Assembly: GCA_030765045.1 (NCBI GenBank) | Contig: CM060969.1 | Coordinates: 48,399,216 to 48,463,215, forward strand | Source: Tenodera sinensis | Taxonomy: Eukaryota; Arthropoda; Insecta; Mantodea; Mantidae | DNA: 64,000 nt | Reading direction: 5' to 3' | Program-made: the position numbers and the translations under genes | Notes under the pieces: model-generated | What the model saw: only the letters and a program-made list of their open reading frames with translations | What the model was told of the DNA's origin: nothing | The model's database searches: none | Shown: positions 1-6,817 of the stretch, one piece after another | How positions within the stretch are numbered: position 1 is the first letter of the stretch | Layout: every line of letters starts with the position of its first letter

Positions 1-391
1 ATGCACAGAACCTGTTAAGTGACACCCCCATTTATTGGTTTGAATACAAAAAGGGAGCTGATTAATATAATTTATTAATCATGCATGCAAGGAGAATGAA
101 ATTCTAAAGCCTTCACACAGCGCCAAGAGCTTAAAGGTTACGACTGTCCCTTAGCCTACTGAATTGTGCTCATTTCCATTTAGCTACCAGAAACTAGCAT
201 TAAAACAATTTATGGACATATTTGTCTTAATAAACTAATGTAGATAGTAGAACAAACGACTTCACGAATGTGTAGTATGAAGAAGATTTAGAGAAGAAAC
301 ACATGTGAGCGCACAGATGAGATTTTTTTGGTGGAGGCTCTTGGCCGTCAAGAATCCATATTTCATTAAAACTCACAAATCCGTCCACGCG

Positions 392-392
<1 letters not shown>
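1..392. other. Unit 5' segment, no recognisable element
   Basis: AT-rich sequence between the phase marker and the AC tract, present in every unit. No internal repeat, RNA gene or coding signal was recognised. Short open frames here exist on both strands only because the adjacent dinucleotide tract contains no stop codon in the frames concerned. Confidence 0.6.

Positions 393-448
<56 letters not shown>
393..448. repeat. (AC)n microsatellite, hypervariable between units
   Basis: Pure AC dinucleotide tract of 28 repeats. Copy numbers in units 1 to 15 are 28, 18, 31, 23, 36, 18, 24, 18, 24, 24, 18, 20, 28, 28 and 27. A degenerate AC-rich shoulder (to about 480) is invariant across units. Alternating purine-pyrimidine DNA of this kind is known to adopt Z-DNA under supercoiling. 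The tract sits directly before the first S sub-repeat. Confidence 0.97.
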
Positions 449-450
<2 letters not shown>

Positions 451-484
451 CACACTCACACACGCACTCACACACCCACGCGGC

Positions 485-701
485 TTAAAGTATTATATGG
501 TGAACAGGTGTATAGACGGACCAACAAACTCTGTCGATTTCTTTTTGCAATTTTGAATATTGTCCCGTAGCACGACTAACAAAGTGCGAGATCTGTTTAC
601 TGATTATTCTCATTGTCAAGGCATAGCGCTGAAGTCCGTCGATGCTGCCAGCTTCAGAAGCAATTGAGCTGTCTGGCGCCGTTTCTCGACGGATTTTACC
701 G
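485..701 (+). repeat. S sub-repeat, copy 1
   Basis: Degenerate copy of a roughly 250 bp sub-repeat. It aligns by eye with copy 5: both start with an AAAGTATTATA-like block, then a TGCAATTT block, a CTAACAAA block and a TGATT block in the same order. It has lost the GCAATGGCAGCAA motif seen in copies 2, 3 and 5, and its 3' half is divergent. Confidence 0.7.
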
Positions 702-828
702 TCCTAAATATTATAAGACGCACATGTATAATGCAATGGCAGCAAATTGACAAATAGAAGAGAGTTCATCTGTTAATTGACTCTTATTGTCGATAGTGAA
801 GTGAGGAGCTGCTTGGCGGATTTTCGCG
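702..828 (+). repeat. S sub-repeat, copy 2 (truncated)
   Basis: Starts with a TCCTAAATATTATAAGA block and the motif GCAATGGCAGCAA. It then jumps to the GAGTTCATCTGTTAATTGA block, skipping the middle of the sub-repeat. About half the length of copies 3 and 5, consistent with an old internal deletion. Confidence 0.7.
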
Positions 829-1108
829 TCATTATATATTATTATAAGAGGCACATTATATAATACAATGGCAGCAAACTTTGCGTCTTCTCTATGCATT
901 TTTAAACACGTCTTGCAGTGAATCTAACAAACAGGGGCGATTTCATCTGTTGATTGATTCTTTTAGCGGATAGTAAAGAGTAGCGATCGCGTCATGTAGT
1001 ACACAGTTTCAGAACCTTTATACTACCTCGTTTAACTTTGCGTAGGAAGTAAGGCTCTTACTCAACACAATATGATTATCTGTATGAACAAGCGAGGTCT
1101 GTCACGAA
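829..1108 (+). repeat. S sub-repeat, copy 3
   Basis: Near full-length copy with the ordered blocks TACAATGGCAGCAA, CTTGCAGTGAATCTAACAAA, TTGATTGATTCTTTT, GGATAGTAAAGAGTAG and GAACAAGCG. The same ordered blocks appear in copy 5, with clear substitution-level divergence. A single A-to-C change in this copy (41584, 50581) is shared by units 10 and 12. Confidence 0.8.
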
Positions 1109-1433
1109 TACACACGTACACACGGTGATGAGGTGCCCGCTTGCTTATATCTCTGGCCCCTTGCTCTGTGAGACTCCTCTCTCCTCCCACTGACTTGGTG
1201 CTAATGAACAACCGTTCAAACGCAGACAACGCTCTTCGAATGGGAACATCGCTACTCGAGGAGCTTACTACCGGGATGCAAACCCAGGACGCAAACTCAA
1301 AATGATTTGGTGCAGTGGAGTACCCATTTTACATCGAGGCGACACATGTGATTCTAACAAGTCAAAACCTGTCAAACGACATCTAGCGGCATGAATTCGT
1401 ACCTCCAAGCGCAATGATCTAAGGTTTACACAA
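1109..1433 (-). other. GC-richer block with tRNA T-arm-like hairpin; possible SINE remnant
   Basis: This stretch is visibly richer in G+C than the rest of the unit and is not part of either sub-repeat family. On the minus strand it contains a perfect 17 nt T-arm geometry: stem CTGGG, 7 nt loop TTTGCAT, stem CCCGG (1271-1287). That is the hallmark of a tRNA B-box region, but the loop departs from the Pol III consensus GWTCRANNC at two positions. No convincing A box or T-run terminator was found nearby, so this is probably the remnant of a tRNA-derived SINE and not an active gene. A 63-codon minus-strand open frame over it has no recognisable protein family. Confidence 0.45.
1271..1287 (-). other. 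tRNA T-arm-like hairpin
   Basis: Five-base-pair stem with one G-T wobble closed over a 7 nt loop, as in tRNA T arms. It is unchanged in the units that I compared, so it is either young in the array or homogenised. Confidence 0.5.
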
Positions 1434-1735
1434 CGTAACAACCCCTGATACACATTCATTTCTGTTACCCGCCCGGTAGTTTAGCAAAATGTTTCCTTCT
1501 TTACTACTTACAATTTCATCATCCTCGACTCGCCGGTGGCCTATCTGTCTCAGGTCCACCAGAAGGTAGAGTTCAAGCGCACATTCATAACGATCTTAAA
1601 CACAGCTCGATGGTTCGATGTCAATTGAAGGTTACAAGTATTAAAGTAATATGTGATCATACGACTTATTTACTCCCCTTTGTCGTTAATTTTGGTTACC
1701 ACATGCTACATAATCCCTCATCGTTAATAAAAGTT
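1434..1735 (-). repeat. SINE-like element, copy A (short, lacks B-box region)
   Basis: Aligns by eye with copy B along its whole length, from an ATTCATTT block through TTTCATCAT, CTATCTGTCTC, GATCTTAA, GATGTCAATTG, TACAAGTATTA and ACATGCTACATA blocks. Identity is roughly 70 to 75 percent as judged by eye. Relative to copy B it lacks about 90 bp, and the missing part contains the B-box region, so copy A has no Pol III signal of its own. The two copies lie in the same orientation about 1.1 kb apart. Confidence 0.75.
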
Positions 1736-1979
1736 AGTATGTGTAATTCAATGTCAGCAAAGTATGTCGTTTTCTGTATGCAATTTTTAATCATGCCTCT
1801 AGTATAAGTAACAATGTGTGGCGAGTTCAACTATTTATTGATTCGTATTGTGGATAGTAAAGTGTGGGCGGCGTGTCCTGCAGTAAACACTTTCAAAATT
1901 CTTATACTACTTCTTAGAACTTTAATATAGGAGTAAGGCTCAAAGTTTACTGAAAAAGCTAGCTGTATGTTAGCAGACT
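1736..1979 (+). repeat. S sub-repeat, copy 4
   Basis: Diverged copy running directly out of SINE-like copy A. It retains TCAATGTCAGCAA, TGCAATTTTTAATCATG, a TATTGATTCGTATTG block, GGATAGTAAAGTGTGG and GGAGTAAGGCTC, each the counterpart of a block in copies 3 and 5. Confidence 0.75.
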
Positions 1980-2255
1980 TTAGCGTCCAAAGTATTATAG
2001 GATGAGAATGTGTAATGCAATGGCAGCAAGCACTATGGTTTTCTTCATGCAATTTATAACCATGTCTTGCAGTGAATCTAACAAAAAGGGGCGAGTTCAC
2101 ATTTTGATTGATTCTTTTTGCAGATAGAAATGAGTAGCCATCGTGTCATGCGGAAGACACTTTCAAAACCCCTATAATAGCTCTTTTTACTTTACCTAGT
2201 AAGTAAGACTCTTAGTTTACACAAAATAATTATCCTTTTGAACAAGCGTGTTCTG

Positions 2256-2256
<1 letters not shown>
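1980..2256 (+). repeat. S sub-repeat, copy 5
   Basis: Full-length copy, the best counterpart of copy 3, including GCAATGGCAGCAA, CTTGCAGTGAATCTAACAAA and the terminal GAACAAGCG block. It ends directly in the TG microsatellite. Copy 3 ends in the same GAACAAGCG block and is also followed by AC/GT-rich sequence, so the tract probably grew from sequence already present at the sub-repeat end. Confidence 0.8.

Positions 2257-2304
<48 letters not shown>
2257..2304. repeat. (TG)n microsatellite, variable with shared interruptions
   Basis: Pure TG tract of 24 repeats here. Tract lengths in units 1 to 14 are 48, 42, 42, 62, 56, 50, 50, 52, 34, 34, 28, 50, 30 and 60 bp. Units 2, 3, 6 and 7 carry a TTTG interruption, units 4 and 5 a GCG interruption, and units 1 and 8 to 14 are pure. 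These interruptions are good markers for the order of unit duplication. Confidence 0.97.
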
Positions 2305-2306
<2 letters not shown>

Positions 2307-2357
2307 TGTCTGACTGTCTGTGTGTGTCTGTCTGACTGTCTGTGTGTGTTTGACTGT
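2305..2357. repeat. Two-copy 22 bp minisatellite after the TG tract
   Basis: A 22 bp motif (TCTGTCTGACTG followed by TCTGTGTGTG) occurs twice in tandem, followed by a partial third copy. It is unchanged in every unit although the adjacent TG tract varies by more than 30 bp. Confidence 0.85.
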
Positions 2358-2591
2358 GGACCTGTATCTGTTTTTAGATTGACTCATATATATTATTATG
2401 AGAAATAATTATGGCAAGGGTAAATTATTGCTTGACTCAACTGGTAACAGTCAGTGAAGCCCTCTTTATTCAGAGAAGCAACGCAATACACCTGATATAA
2501 ATTCATTTAATTTAAACGCCAGGTATTGTATAACAGGGTTTCCTTTATTTGTAATAACAAGTTCATCATGCTTGACTTAATTGCGGGTAGT

Positions 2592-2597
2592 AAAAAA
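2592..2597 (-). terminator. Candidate Pol III terminator (T6)
   Basis: Read on the minus strand, six T residues lie 2 nt after the closing GTAC of the tRNA-like element. Runs of four or more T on the non-template strand end Pol III transcription. The same T6 is present in the other units except unit 5, which has T5 and would still be sufficient. Confidence 0.4.
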
Positions 2598-2599
2598 GT

Positions 2600-2698
2600 G
2601 TACCCCCCAGGGAGGATTTGAACTCACAACCGACGAATCAAGCGTTGCTAGTTACGGGCCCCCACCAGCTCTCTGTCACCGCGGCTACCAGGAGGTAC
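2600..2698 (-). ncRNA. tRNA-like Pol III candidate, unit 1
   Basis: On the minus strand a 99 nt segment begins GTACCTCC and ends GGGGGTAC, which can pair as an 8 bp acceptor-like stem with one U-G wobble. Inside it, GTTCAAATC matches the Pol III B-box consensus GWTCRANNC. About 53 nt upstream, TGACAGAGAGCTGG resembles an A box, with mismatches. A T6 run follows. The T-arm stem is poorly paired and no clean anticodon arm is evident, so this is not a normal tRNA gene. It may be a degenerate tRNA, a SINE head or a small Pol III RNA. Expression cannot be judged from sequence. Confidence 0.4.
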
Positions 2699-2865
2699 GA
2701 GTCAAAGGCACTTTTATAAGGATCTTAAGGACTGAGTGATGGCTGGATGTCAATTGCAGGTTATAAGTATTACAATAATATGCAAATAGAATACTCATTT
2801 ACTCCACTTTGTCATTAATTTTGATTACTACATGCTACATAGTACCTCATCATTTATAAAAATCA

Positions 2866-3132
2866 CTATTTCGGTCCTATTTCAAACAGCAAGACAGAGA
2901 TACGTAAGTACTCTGTGGTCAATATAAATGTTGTACTGATCAAGCTAAATATACAGCATTTTCAAGGCTCTACTGATCATATACATACATGTATGTGTGC
3001 TTGGTAGTTTACAGTCACCGCACATGTGAACACAATATCAGTAGTTCAGTTAACTGCGTTAAGATAGGTTCTGAATGAAAAACGACACTTTGTTTACTCA
3101 CTTGGAAGATCTATACACATATGTAAACAAAC
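2866..3132. other. Linker between SINE-like copy B and R sub-repeats
   Basis: AT-rich stretch with no recognisable gene. It contains a 14 bp perfect palindrome, ACATACATGTATGT (2983-2996). Its right end (an ACACATATGTAAACAAACC block) resembles the right end of the R sub-repeats, so it may be the worn remnant of a further R copy. Confidence 0.5.
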
Positions 3133-3656
3133 CAAAGCATAACCTCAAACAAATTGCATTCATTCGTAGAGGTATTTACAACACCCAACTATAATGCTTC
3201 CGATTGCAACACTTTAACTGAAAGTAACATATTGAATCTAGAACAATACAAAATAATTTGTCGTAATTGCCATAAATCATATATTTAAGGATTTATGGGT
3301 GCATAATAGAAAGGCACATCCAAGGAGTATCTAAACTTGGTTCTGTGAAACAGATTCAAATACTGTTGTCGATGTACATATGTATGTCAGAGATACTTAG
3401 AGTAGTTTCTCTCTGCATGGTGATGACAGCAAGGCTGAATAAATTCAAAGAGCAAAGTTGTTAACGTTGCCCACGTATTGAAAGGTGTAAAATAAACGAA
3501 ATAGGATGCAGTATTTCCCAAAATACGTTTTTATATGTTCTACTGGCCTTGACAAAGTCTGTACACGTTGAAAATATATTACTGAATGTTTGAAATATAA
3601 TTCGGACAAAAGTTATGTATAGCATGTCTCTTATGTGTACATACATATGTAAAAAT
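3133..3656 (+). repeat. R sub-repeat, copy 1 (full length)
   Basis: Starts at the AAGCATAACCT block. It has a left half (ACAAATTGCA, CTAGAACAATACAAAAT, ATTGCCATAAAT, CAGATTCAAATACT and GTAGTTTCTCTCTG blocks) and a right half (TGAATAAATTCAAAGAG, TATTGAAAGGTGTAA, TTACTGAATGTTTGA and ATATAATTC blocks). Both halves recur in copy 3. In this copy the poly-T position holds only five T residues. The minus strand of the right half carries a 70-codon open frame with the residues FVRIIFQTF. Confidence 0.85.
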
Positions 3657-3938
3657 CCAAGCATAACCTCCAATAAATTGCATTATCTGATAAAAGTATG
3701 ATGACGGCATGGATGAATAAATTCAAAGAGAAACCTGTTAACGTAGCTCACGTATTGAAAGGTGTAACATAAATGAAATAGAACGCTGCATCCTCCAAAA
3801 TACTTTTCTTTATCAAAACTTGTTCTATTGGCCTTGATTAAATCGCTACATTTCGAAAATATCTTTCTCAAGGTTTGAGATATAATTCTGACAAAGCATA
3901 TGTACAGAATGAATCTCATATGTGCATATGTGAACAAT
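3657..3938 (+). repeat. R sub-repeat, copy 2 (left half deleted)
   Basis: Starts with the same AAGCATAACCT block but passes within about 45 bp to the right half. It therefore lacks about 240 bp that copies 1 and 3 contain. A 91-codon minus-strand open frame carries the residues FVRIISQTL, homologous to those in the other R copies. Confidence 0.85.
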
Positions 3939-4450
3939 CCAAGCATAACCTTAAACAAATTGCACTAATTCATAAAGGTATTTAAAACGCACAGCTATAA
4001 TGGTTTCAATTGCAGCTCTTTAATTGAGAGTAACATAGTTGATCTAGAACAATACAAAATCCTTTGTCCCCATTGCCATAAATTAGATAGTATGTAAGGG
4101 CTAAACAAGTACACATTTGAAAAGCAGACTCAGGGAGTATCGAAACTTGGCTCTTTGAAACAGATTCAAATACTCTTGTGGTTGTATGTCAGAGACACTA
4201 AGAGTAGTTTCTCTCTGAATGATGATGACTGCATGGTTCAATAAATTCGAGGAGTGTTTAACGTTGCACAAGTAATGAAAGGTACAAAATAAATGAGATA
4301 GAATGCTGTATTTCGCAAAATACTCTTCTTTTTTTTTTTTTTTTTTTTTTTTCCATCAACACTTGTGCTACTGGTCTTGATTAAATCGCTTAATGTTGCG
4401 AATATATTACTGAATGTTTGAGATATAATTCTGACAAAGGTTACGTATAG
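3939..4450 (+). repeat. R sub-repeat, copy 3 (full length, with poly-T)
   Basis: Contains the left half, then the right half interrupted by the expanded poly-T tract. It stops short of the terminal block of copies 1 and 2, where it joins fragment C. The minus-strand open frame has the residues FVRIISQTF followed by a lysine run encoded by the poly-T tract. In units 8, 11, 12 and 13 the tract length fuses two frames into a 124 to 128 codon frame. Confidence 0.85.
4329..4352. repeat. Poly-T homopolymer, hypervariable between units
   Basis: T24 here. Lengths in units 1 to 14 are 24, 20, 20, 23, 24, 27, 14, 22, 26, 26, 10, 22, 10 and 30. The equivalent position in R copies 1 and 2 has only a short T run, so the tract is a local expansion within an older sub-repeat and not a retroelement tail. 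Homopolymer lengths this large are also prone to sequencing error. Confidence 0.95.
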
Positions 4451-4538
4451 CTTGACTCTTCTGGAAATAGCCAACGAAGCCCTCTTCATTCTGAATGGCT
4501 TCTGTAAACGTAACGATGTGTAACACTTTGTCGCACAA
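4451..4538 (-). repeat. Fragment C, related to the start of SINE-like copy B
   Basis: Begins CTTGACTC and runs through a GAAGCCCTCTT block, matching the stretch at 2431-2475 with about 75 percent identity by eye. It forms the end of the R array and leads into the next unit's phase marker. The change from R to C (about 4451-4462) looks like an old recombination joint and is the same in every unit. Confidence 0.65.
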
Positions 4539-4929
4539 ATGCACAGAACCTGTTAAGTGACACCCCCATTTATTGGTTTGAATACAAAAAGGGAGCTGAT
4601 TAATATAATTTATTAATCATGCATGCAAGGAGAATGAAGTTCTAAAGCCTTCACACAGCGCCAAGAGCTTAAAGGTTACGACTGTCCCTTAGCCTACTGA
4701 ATTGTGCTCATTTCCATTTAGCTACCAGAAACTAGCATTAAAACAATTTATGGACATATTTGTCTTAATAAACTAATGTAGATAGTAGAACAAACGACTT
4801 CACGAATGTGTAGTATGAAGAAGATTTAGAGAAGAAACACATGTGAGCGCACAGATGAGATTTTTTTGGTGGAGGCTCTTGGCCGTCAAGAATCCATATT
4901 TCATTAAAACTCACAAATCCGTCCACGCG

Positions 4930-4968
<39 letters not shown>

Positions 4969-6774
4969 CACACTCACACACGCACTCACACACCCACGCG
5001 GCTTAAAGTATTATATGGTGAACAGGTGTATAGACGGACCAACAAACTCTGTCGATTTCTTTTTGCAATTTTGAATATTGTCCCGTAGCACGACTAACAA
5101 AGTGCGAGATCTGTTTACTGATTATTCTCATTGTCAAGGCATAGCGCTGAAGTCCGTCGATGCTGCCAGCTTCAGAAGCAATTGAGCTGTCTGGCGCCGT
5201 TTCTCGACGGATTTTACCGTCCTAAATATTATAAGACGCACATGTATAATGCAATGGCAGCAAATTGACAAATAGAAGAGAGTTCATCTGTTAATTGACT
5301 CTTATTGTCGATAGTGAAGTGAGGAGCTGCTTGGCGGATTTTCGCGTCATTATATATTATTATAAGAGGCACATTATATAATACAATGGCAGCAAACTTT
5401 GCGTCTTCTCTATGCATTTTTAAACACGTCTTGCAGTGAATCTAACAAACAGGGGCGATTTCATCTGTTGATTGATTCTTTTAGCGGATAGTAAAGAGTA
5501 GCGATCGCGTCATGTAGTACACAGTTTCAGAACCTTTATACTACCTCGTTTAACTTTGCGTAGGAAGTAAGGCTCTTACTCAACACAATATGATTATCTG
5601 TATGAACAAGCGAGGTCTGTCACGAATACACACGTACACACGGTGATGAGGTGCCCGCTTGCTTATATCTCTGGCCCCTTGCTCTGTGAGACTCCTCTCT
5701 CCTCCCACTGACTTGGTGCTAATGAACAACCGTTCAAACGCAGACAACGCTCTTCGAATGGGAACATCGCTACTCGAGGAGCTTACTACCGGGATGCAAA
5801 CCCAGGACGCAAACTCAAAATGATTTGGTGCAGTGGAGTACCCATTTTACATCGAGGCGACACATGTGATTCTAACAAGTCAAAACCTGTCAAACGACAT
5901 CTAGCGGCATGAATTCGTACCTCCAAGCGCAATGATCTAAGGTTTACACAACGTAACAACCCCTGATACACATTCATTTCTGTTACCCGCCCGGTAGTTT
6001 AGCAAAATGTTTCCTTCTTTACTACTTACAATTTCATCATCCTCGACTCGCCGGTGGCCTATCTGTCTCAGGTCCACCAGAAGGTAGAGTTCAAGCGCAC
6101 ATTCATAACGATCTTAAACACAGCTCGATGGTTCGATGTCAATTGAAGGTTACAAGTATTAAAGTAATATGTGATCATACGACTTATTTACTCCCCTTTG
6201 TCGTTAATTTTGGTTACCACATGCTACATAATCCCTCATCGTTAATAAAAGTTAGTATGTGTAATTCAATGTCAGCAAAGTATGTCGTTTTCTGTATGCA
6301 ATTTTTAATCATGCCTCTAGTATAAGTAACAATGTGTGGCGAGTTCAACTATTTATTGATTCGTATTGTGGATAGTAAAGTGTGGGCGGCGTGTCCTGCA
6401 GTAAACACTTTCAAAATTCTTATACTACTTCTTAGAACTTTAATATAGGAGTAAGGCTCAAAGTTTACTGAAAAAGCTAGCTGTATGTTAGCAGACTTTA
6501 GCGTCCAAAGTATTATAGGATGAGAATGTGTAATGCAATGGCAGCAAGCACTATGGTTTTCTTCATGCAATTTATAACCATGTCTTGCAGTGAATCTAAC
6601 AAAAAGGGGCGAGTTCACATTTTGATTGATTCTTTTTGCAGATAGAAATGAGTAGCCATCGTGTCATGCGGAAGACACTTTCAAAACCCCTATAATAGCT
6701 CTTTTTACTTTACCTAGTAAGTAAGACTCTTAGTTTACACAAAATAATTATCCTTTTGAACAAGCGTGTTCTGT

Positions 6775-6817
<43 letters not shown>

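Larger units (their letters stand above)
2358..2865 (-). mobile_element. SINE-like element, copy B, containing the tRNA-like sequence
   Basis: The longer of two related copies in the unit. On the minus strand it holds a tRNA-like head with a B box (see 2600-2698) followed by a body shared with copy A. Tail features typical of a fresh SINE insertion, meaning flanking target-site duplications and a terminal poly-A or short tandem tail, were not found. The outer ends are therefore uncertain; homology with copy A supports about 2476-2865. The first part (2430-2480) is also related to fragment C at 4451-4538. Unit 5 has a 30 bp deletion here. Classification as a tRNA-derived SINE is an inference. 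Confidence 0.5.
1..4538 (+). repeat. Macrosatellite unit 1 (reference unit)
   Basis: Complete unit used here as the reference for internal structure. Tracts: (AC)28 at 393-448, (TG)24 at 2257-2304, T24 at 4329-4352. Private differences from the other units include A at 101 (G elsewhere), G at 2730 (C elsewhere) and A at 3428 (G elsewhere). Confidence 0.97.

Noticed and set aside
227..556. Open frames on both strands through the AC tract, rich in Cys-Val or Thr-His repeats
   Set aside because: The frames are open only because the dinucleotide tract cannot encode a stop in those frames. Length and downstream frame change with AC copy number from unit to unit, and no protein family is recognisable.
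1085..1150. Hammerhead ribozyme, suggested by a GTGATGAG motif
   Set aside because: The required partner GAAA core and flanking stems were not found at suitable spacing on either strand.
1268..1459. 63-codon minus-strand open frame repeated in nearly all units
   Set aside because: No conserved domain, and it overlaps the T-arm-like hairpin block. Its repetition reflects unit identity, and a 1 bp deletion in unit 7 changes the C-terminus without any sign of constraint.
1610..1807. 65-codon plus-strand open frame present in every unit
   Set aside because: It spans the joint between SINE-like copy A and S sub-repeat copy 4 and has no family resemblance. It is a by-product of repeat homogeneity.
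2600..2698. A functional canonical tRNA gene
   Set aside because: The B box and terminal stem fit, but the T-arm stem has mismatches, the A box is imperfect and no clean anticodon arm is evident. Kept only as a tRNA-like Pol III candidate.
4329..4352. Poly-T as the poly-A tail of a minus-strand retroelement
   Set aside because: The tract lies in the middle of an R sub-repeat, and the matching position in the other R copies has a short T run, so it is a local expansion.
1..4538. Terminal inverted repeats or an LTR pair at unit ends, making each unit a transposon
   Set aside because: Unit ends share no inverted repeat, no long direct repeat inside a unit resembles an LTR pair, and no transposase or reverse transcriptase frame exists.
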